Shown in pieces: positions 1-8,743 of a stretch of DNA of 64,000 nucleotides (position 1 is its first letter; each line of letters begins with the position of its first letter). Under the pieces are notes generated by a model, which was not told the DNA's origin, made no database searches, and saw only the letters and a program-made list of their open reading frames with translations. The stretch is from Methylobacillus flagellatus (lineage in GTDB: Bacteria; Pseudomonadota; Gammaproteobacteria; Burkholderiales; Methylophilaceae). The stretch is taken from assembly GCF_005502435.1 (NCBI RefSeq), contig NZ_SCOU01000001.1, positions 806,001 to 870,000 of the forward strand, read 5' to 3'. A program made the position numbers and the translations under genes.

Positions 1-619
1 GCATGCGATCGCCGACCCTAGCCAGTTGCATGAAGTGCCGATCGCGCAGCTGCCGCTGGAGATCATGCGCTATATCTACCCCAGCCGTTATTGCCAGTCC
101 GACCGGCTTGGCAAGTTCGTGCTGCAGGCGTTCGGCCATGTGCCGCCCGGGTTCAGCCGCGTCCAGGCGATGATCGCCTGGATATTAGAGCGTACGACGT
201 TTCAATCCGGCACCACCAACAGCAGCACCTCGGCCACCGACACCTTGCTGGAGCAGCGTGGCGTATGTCGTGATTTTGCGCATCTGCTGATCGCCTTGTG
301 CCGTGCCCTGAATATCCCGGCGCGCTTTGTCACTGGCATCGATTATGGCGCCGACCCGGCACTGGGGCCGTGCGATTTTCATGCCTATGTGGAGGTGTAT
401 CTGAGCGGCCGCTGGTATCTGTTCGACCCCAGCGGTGTTTCCATCCCGATGGGGCTGGTGCGCATGGGCACCGGCCGCGATGCCGCCGATGTGGCCTTTG
501 CCACGGTGTTTGGTGCCATCAATTCATGGTCACCCAAGATCACGATTGATCCCATCCACGACCCGGCTAATGGCTATGACATGCCGACGCATACGGCGCA
601 GGCGCTGTGCAGTTGCTAG
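1..619 (+). CDS. Transglutaminase-like family protein, C-terminal part (cut by window edge)
   Basis: The frame is open to the left edge, so the true start lies outside the window and the in-frame TTG at 26 need not be a start. The visible part carries the papain-like transglutaminase triad. Numbered from codon 26, these are Cys81 in RGVCRDFAHL, His119 in FHAYVEV and Asp134 in LFDPSG. Bacterial members of this family usually have about 270-300 residues with an N-terminal beta domain, which would be the missing part. Substrate is unknown; members act as transamidases or cysteine proteases. The family call is firm, the cellular role is not. Confidence 0.85.
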   Translation, partial: HAIADPSQLHEVPIAQLPLEIMRYIYPSRYCQSDRLGKFVLQAFGHVPPGFSRVQAMIAWILERTTFQSGTTNSSTSATDTLLEQRGVCRDFAHLLIALCRALNIPARFVTGIDYGADPALGPCDFHAYVEVYLSGRWYLFDPSGVSIPMGLVRMGTGRDAADVAFATVFGAINSWSPKITIDPIHDPANGYDMPTHTAQALCSC

Positions 620-723
620 AAGTGAGGCAACCGGGTTAGAGGAAAAAGCAAGCGGAGCAAGAGCAAGCGCCTATCGAAACTGGCTGGCGATACGCGCATG
701 CCCCACACTACACCCCATCAACA

Positions 724-2070
724 TCACGCAAGCTGACTGAACTGTTCTTTTAACTGCATGACCGCATCCGGCGCAGCGCGCACGCGGAACAATGCGCCTT
801 CATCGCTGGCGCTTTCTTCCAGCACCTGACAGTTGGCGTAGATGTCGCGGCGCAGTTGCTGCGCGGACCAGGGCAGGAACAGCTCGGCTTCGATCAGGTC
901 GCGCTGGAAGAAGGCCACGATGATCTGATGCAGCCTGGCGACTTCTTCCGGACGGCGCGCACTCATCACCACACAGTCCGGGTATTTTTCGCGCAGGGCC
1001 GCTTCGCATGCGGCTTGAGCCGCTGCGTCACCCACGTGGTCGATCTTGTTGAACACGCGGATACGCGGCACTTCATGCGCTTCGATCTCTTTCAGCACGG
1101 TGTCGGTGACTTCCAGCTGGCGCTCGAAGCCCGGGTCACTGGCGTCGATGACATGCAGCAGCAAGGCGGCGTCCAGCGCCTCATCCAGCGTGGATTTGAA
1201 CGAGGCCACTAGGCCGTGTGGCAGGTTCTTGATGAAGCCGACGGTGTCGCTGACCAGCACACGCGGCATGCTTTCCGGATGCAGGGTGCGCACGGTGGTA
1301 TCCAGCGTGGCGAACAGTTTGTTGGCAACCAGCACCTCGCTGCCGGTGAGGGCGCGCATCAGCGTGGATTTGCCCGCGTTGGTGTAGCCCACCAGCGCGA
1401 CATTGGCCTGGCTTTGGCGGTCCTGACGGCGCGCACGCTGGGTCTTGCGCTCCGCGTCCATGGCCACGATCTCCTGTTGCAGCTCGGCGATGCGGTCACG
1501 GATCTTGCGGCGGTCCAGCTCGGTATGCGATTCACCACCGCCACGACCACCCGCGCCACTGCGCTGACGGCCTTGCGGGCCGGCCAGCTTGGCCGCTTCG
1601 CGCATACGTGGCGCCATATAGCCTAAGCGGGCGATCTCCACCTGCGCGCGCGCCGCACGGGAGCGGGCATTGCGGTGGAAGATCTCCAGGATGACCATGG
1701 TGCGGTCCATCACCTCGCAGCCGACTTCTTTTTCCAGATTGCGGGCCTGCGATGGCGAGATCTCGTGGTCCACCAGCAGGGCCTCGATCTCTTGTGCATC
1801 CGGGTCGGGGATCACCTCGTCCGCGTCTTCCCCCTCACCCGCCGGGTTCACAAAATCGCGGATCTCCTGCCGTTTGCCCACACCCAGGTAAGCGGTCATG
1901 TCGAAGCTGGAGCGCTTTTGCACAAAAGTACGCACCACCTGATAGCCCAGGGTCTTGGCCAGCTCGCGCAGCTCGTTGAGCGAGGCTTCGAACTCGATAT
2001 CCGTCACATCGGACAGTTGTACGGCCGCGACAACAGCGTAGCGCGGGGCTTGTTTATCTTCGATTTGCAT
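724..2070 (-). CDS. hflX: GTPase HflX (divergent form)
   Basis: This 448-residue protein has the HflX layout: an N-terminal nucleotide-binding-like domain (about 10-140), a charged helical linker (about 140-220) and a G domain. The P-loop is GYTNAGKS at 228-235, the G3 motif DTVG at 275-278 followed by FIKNLPHGLVASFKSTL, and the G4 motif NKID at 341-344. HflX binds 50S and 70S particles and splits stalled or heat-damaged ribosomes. The linker reads GAGGRGGGESHTELDRR where the E. coli protein has GIGLRGPGETQLETDRR, so this is a diverged version, possibly a second copy. It is not next to hfq, the usual neighbour. It is convergent with the transglutaminase-like gene. Confidence 0.85.
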   Translation of the reverse strand: MQIEDKQAPRYAVVAAVQLSDVTDIEFEASLNELRELAKTLGYQVVRTFVQKRSSFDMTAYLGVGKRQEIRDFVNPAGEGEDADEVIPDPDAQEIEALLVDHEISPSQARNLEKEVGCEVMDRTMVILEIFHRNARSRAARAQVEIARLGYMAPRMREAAKLAGPQGRQRSGAGGRGGGESHTELDRRKIRDRIAELQQEIVAMDAERKTQRARRQDRQSQANVALVGYTNAGKSTLMRALTGSEVLVANKLFATLDTTVRTLHPESMPRVLVSDTVGFIKNLPHGLVASFKSTLDEALDAALLLHVIDASDPGFERQLEVTDTVLKEIEAHEVPRIRVFNKIDHVGDAAAQAACEAALREKYPDCVVMSARRPEEVARLHQIIVAFFQRDLIEAELFLPWSAQQLRRDIYANCQVLEESASDEGALFRVRAAPDAVMQLKEQFSQLA

Positions 2071-2396
2071 TCAGCGTGGGGGATTCAATTAGCGAAGGCA
2101 GATAGTACCTGCAAATGCACACGCTGCCTGCATGACAGCACGTAGCAATCATGGATAGTCGTGCCTGAAGGGGTGATGTGATGCGTGGAGCCAGTGCGGG
2201 CAACAGCCTGCTGCGTGCAGCAACAGGCTGCTAGATGACAACAGAACACGGCCCGCCCCTGCTGCAGCGGGCCATGCTGGATTTGTATGCCTAAGGCTTG
2301 GTATGCCTAAGGCTTGGTATGCCTAAGGCTTGGTATGCCTAAGGCTTGGCAGGCATGGGGCTTAGTCTTATTTCTAAGGCTGGGTAGACCTGGGGC
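2071..2396. other. Intergenic region between hflX and the FhuE-like receptor gene
   Basis: No convincing gene is visible in these 326 bases. They hold a CAGCCTG/CAGGCTG inverted pair (2204-2210 with 2224-2230), a GGCCCGC/GCGGGCC inverted pair around 2250-2272, and the 16-bp tandem repeat listed separately. Neither hairpin is followed by a clear T-run. The hflX promoter should lie at the left side, but I could not pick a convincing one. Confidence 0.5.
2285..2348. repeat. Tandem repeat, 4 perfect copies of a 16-bp unit
   Basis: The unit GTATGCCTAAGGCTTG occurs four times without a mismatch (2285-2300, 2301-2316, 2317-2332, 2333-2348). A decayed fifth copy (GGCATGGGGCTTAG) follows, and similar fragments (CTAAGGCTGGG, CCTGGGGCTTAG) run up to the stop codon of the receptor gene at 2397. 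The unit contains the inverted pair GCCTAAGGC, so each copy could form a small hairpin just downstream of the receptor message. Confidence 0.9.
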
Positions 2397-4652
2397 TTAG
2401 TATTTCCAGGTCAGCGTGAACATGGCGCTACGCGGCGGCGCGTAATAGCCCTGCCCATAGTTGGCCCACATCATGCTGGCCAGGTGTTTCTCGTTGGTGA
2501 CGTTATAGGCGTTGATGGCAGCGCTCCAGTGCTTGTCGATCTCGTAACTGGCCAGCAGGTTCACCAGCGCGTAGCTATCCTGCTTGTAACGCACATTACC
2601 CACACCGGCGAGGGCGATATCCGCATGGGTATCAGCCTGCCAGCGCACGCTGGCACCCACGCGCAGCTTGTCTAGCGCTGGCACACGGTACACGCCGGAC
2701 AGGTGCACCACATCCCGCGGGATATACGGCTTGACGTTGTCACCGCCTGCATCTTCCACGCTCATCAGGCGCGTGTAGCCGCCACTGACCTTGAGGCGGG
2801 GCGTCACTTCACCAGAAAAGTCGAACTCGTAACCGCGCGTGTCGGCGTCGATGCCGGTGTAGTAGCTGCGTGGGCCGATCGCCCCGGCGAACTGCGCCAC
2901 ATTCTCCTGCACATTGCGGAACAGCGCGAACGAGGTGTTCAGGCGTCTTTCGAAGAACTCGCTCTTCACGCCCGCCTCGTAGTTATTGCCCTGGATAGGG
3001 GCCAGCGGCTTGAAGTTGATGTCTTGCAGGATCTGCGGGTTGTAGATGCTGGTATAGCTGGCATACAGCGCATGCACAGGGTTGAGGTGGTACACCGCGC
3101 CCAGATAAGGCGTGATCTTGCTGTTGGCTTCGGCCTCCTGCGGCGCGCCATAGCTTTCCCCTTCCAGCTTGTAGCTCAGCATATTGGCGCCTGCGGTGAG
3201 CTTGAGCGCATCGCTGACGTTCCACTTGCTGGCGATGTAGCTGTTGAAGCGCTTGACGCGGATATCGGCAAAGTTGCCCGACGCCACAAAGGTGGGCAGT
3301 GGCTGCTCGGCGATGCTGTCAAAGCTGGGGTAGCTGAACACGCCGCCGAATTTCTCCACCTCGGTGCTATCGGAGCGCGACCAACTGGAACCCAGCACCA
3401 GCTCATGCTGACGTCCGCCCAGCGTGAACGGGCCACTCAGATAGGCATCAGCGATGAGTTCCTTGGTGGCGTCGCGGTACATGCCAGCCTGCGCAGCGAG
3501 GCCGGTGCCGGTGGCTTTGTCCTGATTGCCGAACACATACAGCAGACGCGAATCCGAGTTGATCTCCTTGCGCGTCAGCTGAGTCTTGAGCTTCCAGTCG
3601 TTCTCAAAAAAGTGCGTCAGCTCGGCAAAGCTGATGTTGGTGAGCGTGTCCCAGTAGCTCCAGTCCGGCGCGGTGGAATCGGAACGGCTGTAAGGGCGCA
3701 GGCTGCCATCGGCATACAGCAGTGGCAGGCTGCCCCACATATTGCCCTTGCCGTTGTGACGCTGATAGGTGTGACCGAAGGCCAGTGTAGTGCTTTCACT
3801 CAGGTCGGCCTCGATGATGCCGTACGCCACGTTGCGCTCCACCTCGTAGCGGTCCAGATAAGAATCCCGGTTCAGGTTGGCCAACACCAGCCGGCCACGT
3901 ACCGTGCCCGATGCATTGAGCGGGCCGGACACATCGGCGTCCAGCCGGCGCTGATCCCAGGAGCCCGCGGCCACGGCCACCTTGGCCTGGAACTCGGCGG
4001 TCGGCCGCTTGCGGATCAGGTTGATGGTGGCAGACGGGTTGCCGGTGCCGGTGAGCAGACCATTGGCACCGCGCAACACCTCCACGCGGTCATATACGGC
4101 GGTGTCGATGTCACCGAACACCAGGCCCAGCGGGAACGGCGTGCCGATGCCGTCGATCTGGAAATTGGTCACGTCGGAACCGCGCGCGGTGTAGTAGGAA
4201 CGTTCCGGCTCGACACGCTCCACCTGGATACCGGTGGCAAAGTCCAGCACGTCGTTGATGTTGTTGAGCTTGAAATCCTCGATCTGCTGGCGCGTGATGA
4301 CCGAGATGGACTGCGGCGTCTCTTTCAGACTGGTATTGAGGCGCGTAGCCGAACTGGTGTTGTTGATGGTGTAAGAGCGGGTCTTCTCGGATGCGGCCTG
4401 GTCGGCACGCTGATCGGTGACCTGCACTTCGGGCAGTGTGTCGTCGCGCGCACTGGCAGCATTGGCAGCGACGGCATTGGCAGTCGTCGCCAGTTTTTCA
4501 GTGGTCACTTGTTCAGCATTCGCTGGCTCAGTGTTCGCTGGCTCAGCGGCATGCGCAGGCAGGCCTGCGAGTGTCAGGCTGGCAAGCGCCAGACGCACAG
4601 CAAGGTGGATAGGGTTGACGCCGGCGCGCGGCGACGGTTTGAGAAGATTCAA
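2397..4652 (-). CDS. TonB-dependent siderophore receptor, FhuE-like (coprogen/rhodotorulate/ferrioxamine type)
   Basis: This 751-residue outer-membrane receptor has a signal peptide (hydrophobic core LALASLTLAGLPAHA, about 19-35), a plug domain (about 95-215, with KETPQSISVITRQQIEDF and DRVEVLRGANGLLTGTGNP) and a 22-strand-type barrel ending in an aromatic residue (TLTWKY). The stretch TRSYTINNTSSATRLN before the plug resembles E. coli FhuE, hence a hydroxamate ligand is the best guess. No STN signalling domain is present, so no sigma/anti-sigma cell-surface signalling is expected. The TTG start is preceded by GGAG at a 7-base spacing. It is the last gene of the iron block and has no Fur box of its own that I can see. 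Confidence 0.85.
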   Translation of the reverse strand: MNLLKPSPRAGVNPIHLAVRLALASLTLAGLPAHAAEPANTEPANAEQVTTEKLATTANAVAANAASARDDTLPEVQVTDQRADQAASEKTRSYTINNTSSATRLNTSLKETPQSISVITRQQIEDFKLNNINDVLDFATGIQVERVEPERSYYTARGSDVTNFQIDGIGTPFPLGLVFGDIDTAVYDRVEVLRGANGLLTGTGNPSATINLIRKRPTAEFQAKVAVAAGSWDQRRLDADVSGPLNASGTVRGRLVLANLNRDSYLDRYEVERNVAYGIIEADLSESTTLAFGHTYQRHNGKGNMWGSLPLLYADGSLRPYSRSDSTAPDWSYWDTLTNISFAELTHFFENDWKLKTQLTRKEINSDSRLLYVFGNQDKATGTGLAAQAGMYRDATKELIADAYLSGPFTLGGRQHELVLGSSWSRSDSTEVEKFGGVFSYPSFDSIAEQPLPTFVASGNFADIRVKRFNSYIASKWNVSDALKLTAGANMLSYKLEGESYGAPQEAEANSKITPYLGAVYHLNPVHALYASYTSIYNPQILQDINFKPLAPIQGNNYEAGVKSEFFERRLNTSFALFRNVQENVAQFAGAIGPRSYYTGIDADTRGYEFDFSGEVTPRLKVSGGYTRLMSVEDAGGDNVKPYIPRDVVHLSGVYRVPALDKLRVGASVRWQADTHADIALAGVGNVRYKQDSYALVNLLASYEIDKHWSAAINAYNVTNEKHLASMMWANYGQGYYAPPRSAMFTLTWKY

Positions 4653-4675
4653 GGTAACACTCCATGTGATGGTGG

Positions 4676-4715
4676 ATCACTGGCTGGCTACCTGAGGCTA
4701 CCCTGATGGCTGGCT
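4676..4715 (-). repeat. Leader repeat shared with the upstream receptor gene
   Basis: ATCACTGGCTGGCTA at 4676-4690 is identical to 8168-8182, and both lie about 24-30 bases upstream of a TonB receptor start codon. A second TGGCTGGCT follows at 4707-4715, as it does at 8191-8199 in the other leader. On the coding strand the motif reads TAGCCAGCCAGTGAT. Confidence 0.6.
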
Positions 4716-4779
4716 AGATCTTGCTTAAGAAAGCAGCCGCCACCCCGTGGCGACTGCGGAAAATACAGACCTGTGCAGG

Positions 4780-6003
4780 CTAGCTTTGCAGCAAGGCCGC
4801 CTGCGGCTGCCTAGTCTGTGCTGCGACCATGCGGCGGCTCTGGCGCTTGCGCAACCAGATCAGCACGCCAGTCAGTGACAGCATCGCCACCATCAGCCCC
4901 ATGGCCGAGATCAGGATGCGACCGGGCAAGCCGAGGATGCGGCCGGAATGTAGCGGGAACTGGGCCTGCATGAAAATATCGCCCGCCGTGCCGGTGCCCG
5001 GTACGTTATCGCCCAGATAGCGCCCGTCCGGCCCGTCAAAATACAGCCAGGGGTTGCCCAGACCGCCGTCGCCGTGGTCGTTGCCAGGCTGGAAGAAGCC
5101 CACGCCGTATACGCCCACTTCGGTGGAATAGAACACGGCCCCGGCCGGGTCGGTCCAGCCGCGCTTGCTGGCTTCGGCGCGGGCCAGCTCCACTACCTGC
5201 TCACGGCTCACACCGGGCTGATAGGGCAGATCAGGCGCTTGCGGGGCACGCACCAGGAAGGGGCTGGGGGTCAGCTCGGAGAACAGCGAGACGATAGGCC
5301 GCATCACCTGAAAATTCAGGTTCATGGACACCGAGGTGACCGCCACGATGAGCAACAGCGCCCACACCCACACGCCACCCGAACGATGCAGATCGAACGT
5401 GACCTTGCGGCTGCCCTGCCCCCAGCGGAATGCGAAGGACTTGCGCCAGCTGGCAAAGCTGGGGAACGAGATCCACAGCGCAATGAAGCTGTCGATCACC
5501 CACAGGATGCCGACGATACCAAAGATCAGAATGCCCAACTCGATGCCGAAACCATCCGGGATGTGCAGGCTGTAATGCAGCTTGTACAGGAAGGGCAGCA
5601 GGTTCTCGCGCGACAGCGACACCTCGCCCCACATGCGGCGGCCCTGCTCCTCGGCAGTCACCGGGTCCAGCGCCACCTGGTTGTAGTCCACCGTGTAGGC
5701 TTTGCCGGTAGCCGGGTCTATCCTGGGCTTGACCATCATGCCGGTGGTGTGACCGGGCTCGTGCAGCAAGGGCAGATACGTCACCAGCATGCGCGGGTCG
5801 CGCGCTTCCACTTGCTGGGCCAGCGCGAACGCCGGTTGCGGTGGGCTGCTGGCGGCGCTGCGCGCATGGAACAGATCCGGGTTCAGCCACTCGTCCAGCT
5901 CATGGTCCCAGGAGATGATGGCACCGGTCAACCCGGCCACGAACAGGAACACTGCCGTGGTCAGGCCCAGCCAGCGATGCAGTATGACGAAGACGTGACG
6001 CAT
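4780..6003 (-). CDS. PepSY-associated transmembrane protein, probable ferric-siderophore reductase (PiuB/FoxB type)
   Basis: The start MRHVFVILHRWLGL at 6003 fits the family best and leaves 407 residues; an upstream in-frame start at 6063 would run into the receptor gene. There are four clear membrane segments: about residues 9-30, a pair near 170-205 and near 240-265, and the last near 365-390. A periplasmic PepSY-type region lies between the first two. His residues in or near helices (HRWLGL, HYSLHIP, FDLHRSGG, PLHSGRILG) match the heme or electron-transfer histidines of this family. Relatives such as P. aeruginosa FoxB take part in releasing iron from ferrioxamine in the periplasm. It sits 5 bases after the FhuA/FoxA-like receptor gene, which supports that role. 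Confidence 0.8.
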   Translation of the reverse strand: MRHVFVILHRWLGLTTAVFLFVAGLTGAIISWDHELDEWLNPDLFHARSAASSPPQPAFALAQQVEARDPRMLVTYLPLLHEPGHTTGMMVKPRIDPATGKAYTVDYNQVALDPVTAEEQGRRMWGEVSLSRENLLPFLYKLHYSLHIPDGFGIELGILIFGIVGILWVIDSFIALWISFPSFASWRKSFAFRWGQGSRKVTFDLHRSGGVWVWALLLIVAVTSVSMNLNFQVMRPIVSLFSELTPSPFLVRAPQAPDLPYQPGVSREQVVELARAEASKRGWTDPAGAVFYSTEVGVYGVGFFQPGNDHGDGGLGNPWLYFDGPDGRYLGDNVPGTGTAGDIFMQAQFPLHSGRILGLPGRILISAMGLMVAMLSLTGVLIWLRKRQSRRMVAAQTRQPQAALLQS

Positions 6004-6008
6004 GGCGA

Positions 6009-8138
6009 TCACCAACGGTAGGTGGCGCTGATCAGCACGCTGCGACGCGCGCCTACGAAGCAATCACCCCGTCCCAGACAGGTGCTCACGTATTTTTCAT
6101 CGGTGAGGTTCTGCGCATTGAGGGCATAACGCCAGTTGCTGTTTTCCCATCCCAGCATGGCGTCGCCCAGTAATACAGCATCCACACTGGGTGCCGTGGT
6201 GTCGCGGAAGCTGCTGAAATAACGTGCGCCCAGGCCGGCCGAGAAGCCATCGATATCCGCGATGCTGAAACGGTACTTGCTCCAGATGGCGGCCTGATGT
6301 TCGGGGATGCCGTCCAGCGCCTTGTCGTTCTCGATGTAGTTATAGTGCGCCGCCACATCCATGCGCGGCGTGATGCGACCCAGCCAGGACAGCTCCAGGC
6401 CACTGGTCTGGGTCTTGCCCGCCTGGATCTGGTTGAGCGGGTTGTTCGGGTCGTTGATCAGGCGGTTGTTCTCGCGCAGGTCATACACCGCCGCGGTCAG
6501 GCTGTAATGGCCGTTCACGGGCTGATACTTCACGCCGACCTCGTGCTGCTTGCCTTCCATGGGCGTGAAGCGCTGGCCGATGAAGTTGGTGCCCGTCACC
6601 GGCGTGAACGATTCACTGTAGCTGATGTAAGGCGACAGGCCATTGTCTGCCGCGTACATGAGTGCCAGACGCCCGGTAGTGGCCGCGTCCTGCTCGGTGC
6701 CGCCGCCGTCGATGGCGTTGTAGGCACGGTCACGGCGCAGGCCAGCCACCACGATCCAGTTGGGGCCGAATTTCATCTGATCCTGCACATAGAAACCGAC
6801 CTGGCGCTGCATGGCGTCAGGCGCGGCATTGGTGGCGCGGATCTTGTAGCCGGTGTAGACCGGGTTATACACGTCGATATCCGGCACGCCACCGCCCTGT
6901 CCCACCGGAGCATCAAAGCCGGTCTTCAGGCTTTGATCGAAATGGACGTAATCCAGGCCCAGCAATAATTTGTGGCGAACGAAGCCGGTCGCGAAATCCC
7001 CCTGCAGATGCTGGTCTGCGGTGAGGTTGCGCGCCTTGGTCAGTGCGGCATAGGCATAGCGCCCGATGATGCGCTGATTGGGGTCCAGGTAGGAGTTGCC
7101 GGGATTGCTGAAGGAATCCGCATACAGGCTGCGGTAATCCACCTCGTTATCGGAATAGCGGAAGTTCTGGCGCACGGTCCAGGCATCGCTGAAGCGATGC
7201 TCGAACTGCCAGCCGATGGCTTTGTAGGTGGAATCGTAACGGTCATTGCCGGGCTCGCCTATGAACCGGTCAGTGGGGATGCGGCCATTCGGGTTGCGCG
7301 TCACATAACCGCTCCAGGGCAGGAACTGCAAGGTCGAGCCGGACTTATCCTTCTGGTAATCCGCACGCAGGGTGAAGCTGGTGTCGTCATTGGGACGGTA
7401 GGTGATGGAAGGCGCGATCAGCACGCGGTCATCGTTAACGTGGTCCACCTGGCTATCGGCATCACGGCCGACCGCCACCAGACGGTACAGCAAGGTGCCC
7501 TCTTCATTGAGCGGGCCGGTGAAATCGCCACGGATCTGCTTGCGGTTGAAACTGCCGAGCTGCACGCCGATCTCGTTCTGGGCTTCTGCCTGCGGCATCT
7601 TGCTGACGGCATTGACGATACCCGCCGTGCTGCCCTGCCCGTACAGCACCGAGGCAGGGCCACGCAGCACTTCGATGCGTTCCAGCGCATACGGGTCGAT
7701 ACGGATGGTGCTGGTATAGAAGCCGAACAGGCGACGCAAACCGTCGCGGTACTCGGTGGGGTAAGCGCCACGCACCAGATAGCCATCGCTGCGCGAATCC
7801 ACACCGAAGGCATCGGAACGCACGCCTGCCGCGTAGTTCAGCGCATCCTGCATGTTCTGTGCGCCCAGGTCTTCCATGAACTCACGGGTCACCACGCTCA
7901 CCGACTGTGGCGTTTCATTGAGAGGCGTGTCGGTCTTGGTGGCAGTCGCGCTCTGTTTGGCGGCATAGCCCTGCACCGGGCCGTTGGCCTTTTCTTTCGC
8001 GCTGACCGCTTTCACGGTGACTTCGGGCAGCGTCTCGGCGGCCGCAGGCACGTCAGCAGGTGGCGCTACCGGGGCAGCTTGGGCTGGCGCACTCAATAAC
8101 ATGAGTACGGCCAAATGGAGAGTGTTGGGCTTGAACAT
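6009..8138 (-). CDS. TonB-dependent siderophore receptor, FhuA/FoxA-like
   Basis: This 709-residue receptor has a signal peptide ending at AQA (about residue 21), a TonB-box-like stretch ETLPEVTVKA, a plug domain (NETPQSVSVVTREFMEDLGAQN; LERIEVLRGPASVLYGQGSTAGIVN) and a barrel ending in TYRW. Near the C-terminus STCLGRGDCFVGARRSV matches the paired-cysteine loop of FhuA/FoxA receptors for ferrichrome or ferrioxamine. It has no STN domain. The gene is followed closely by a PepSY protein, the usual pairing for hydroxamate xenosiderophore uptake. The ribosome-binding site AAAGGA overlaps a perfect dyad (8150-8166). Confidence 0.87.
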   Translation of the reverse strand: MFKPNTLHLAVLMLLSAPAQAAPVAPPADVPAAAETLPEVTVKAVSAKEKANGPVQGYAAKQSATATKTDTPLNETPQSVSVVTREFMEDLGAQNMQDALNYAAGVRSDAFGVDSRSDGYLVRGAYPTEYRDGLRRLFGFYTSTIRIDPYALERIEVLRGPASVLYGQGSTAGIVNAVSKMPQAEAQNEIGVQLGSFNRKQIRGDFTGPLNEEGTLLYRLVAVGRDADSQVDHVNDDRVLIAPSITYRPNDDTSFTLRADYQKDKSGSTLQFLPWSGYVTRNPNGRIPTDRFIGEPGNDRYDSTYKAIGWQFEHRFSDAWTVRQNFRYSDNEVDYRSLYADSFSNPGNSYLDPNQRIIGRYAYAALTKARNLTADQHLQGDFATGFVRHKLLLGLDYVHFDQSLKTGFDAPVGQGGGVPDIDVYNPVYTGYKIRATNAAPDAMQRQVGFYVQDQMKFGPNWIVVAGLRRDRAYNAIDGGGTEQDAATTGRLALMYAADNGLSPYISYSESFTPVTGTNFIGQRFTPMEGKQHEVGVKYQPVNGHYSLTAAVYDLRENNRLINDPNNPLNQIQAGKTQTSGLELSWLGRITPRMDVAAHYNYIENDKALDGIPEHQAAIWSKYRFSIADIDGFSAGLGARYFSSFRDTTAPSVDAVLLGDAMLGWENSNWRYALNAQNLTDEKYVSTCLGRGDCFVGARRSVLISATYRW

Positions 8139-8149
8139 AGCCGGTGTTC

Positions 8150-8166
8150 CTTTAATTGAATTAAAG
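8150..8166 (-). promoter_or_regulatory. Perfect 17-bp dyad overlapping the Shine-Dalgarno of the FhuA-like gene
   Basis: CTTTAATT-G-AATTAAAG is an exact inverted repeat with a 1-base centre. Its left end supplies AAAG of the AAAGGA ribosome-binding site of the receptor gene (start 8138). It could be a protein operator or an RNA hairpin that hides the site. It does not match the Fur consensus. Confidence 0.55.
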
Positions 8167-8167
8167 A

Positions 8168-8199
8168 ATCACTGGCTGGCTAAACTAGACTGGCTGGCT
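8168..8199 (-). repeat. Leader repeat shared with the FhuE-like receptor gene
   Basis: ATCACTGGCTGGCTA (8168-8182) is identical to 4676-4690, and TGGCTGGCT recurs at 8191-8199. The position relative to a receptor start is similar in both places. The rest of the 190-base gap between exbD and the receptor (8139-8329) shows no gene and no Fur box. Confidence 0.6.
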
Positions 8200-8329
8200 G
8201 GTGATGGGATACTGCTGCTGATGGAATGCTGTTAGTCGAGATGGCCACGATCAACGCCGTGGCCATCAGATTCAATCCTTGTAGTGCGTTGCGGCCTGCT
8301 CGCCGTCGCGCGGGGCTGCCTTTACGCCA

Positions 8330-8743
8330 TCACTCCGGCGTGCTGACAAAGCCCAGCTTGGTGATGCCCACGGTCTGCGCATCGGCCATGATGCCGGCCA
8401 GCAACTGATAACGCGTGTTCTTGTCCGCACGCAGGTGCAGCTCCGGCTGCGGCTCGATCTGCGCTGCCTGCTGCAGCTTGACCTTGAGCTCGCCCTCCAC
8501 CAGCGGCACATCGTTCCAGTACATCTTGCCAGCCTCATCGATGGCGATGGAGATGACCTCGGGCTTGTCCGGCAACGGCTGACTGCTGGCCTGCGGCAGG
8601 TCGATCTTGACGGCGTGGGTGAGCAGCGGTGCAGTGATGATGAAGATCACCAGCAGCACCAGCATCACATCGACCAGCGGCGTGGTGTTGATCTCGGCCA
8701 TGGGTTGGCCGTGACCATCGCCATTGGGGTTGAGAAAACTCAT
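8330..8743 (-). CDS. exbD: Biopolymer transport protein ExbD
   Basis: This 137-residue protein has a short cytoplasmic N-terminus, one membrane helix (VMLVLLVIFIITAPLL, about 26-41) preceded by the conserved proton-relay aspartate (TPLVDVML), and a periplasmic domain. It forms the inner-membrane proton channel with ExbB that powers TonB. Its start overlaps the exbB stop by 4 bases (ATGA), which indicates translational coupling. Length is normal for ExbD (about 135-145). Confidence 0.93.
   Translation of the reverse strand: MSFLNPNGDGHGQPMAEINTTPLVDVMLVLLVIFIITAPLLTHAVKIDLPQASSQPLPDKPEVISIAIDEAGKMYWNDVPLVEGELKVKLQQAAQIEPQPELHLRADKNTRYQLLAGIMADAQTVGITKLGFVSTPE

Noticed and set aside
2204-2272. 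Two inverted repeats as a terminator of hflX or the receptor gene
   Set aside because: They lie upstream of hflX, not behind it, and neither is followed by a T-run in a useful direction.
2703-4706. 667-codon plus-strand frame opposite the FhuE-like receptor
   Set aside because: It is an antisense shadow of a clear receptor gene in GC-rich DNA with no recognisable domain.
4653-4779. Fur box in front of the FhuE-like receptor
   Set aside because: No sequence close to the consensus is visible; the gene is more likely expressed from the upstream operon promoter.
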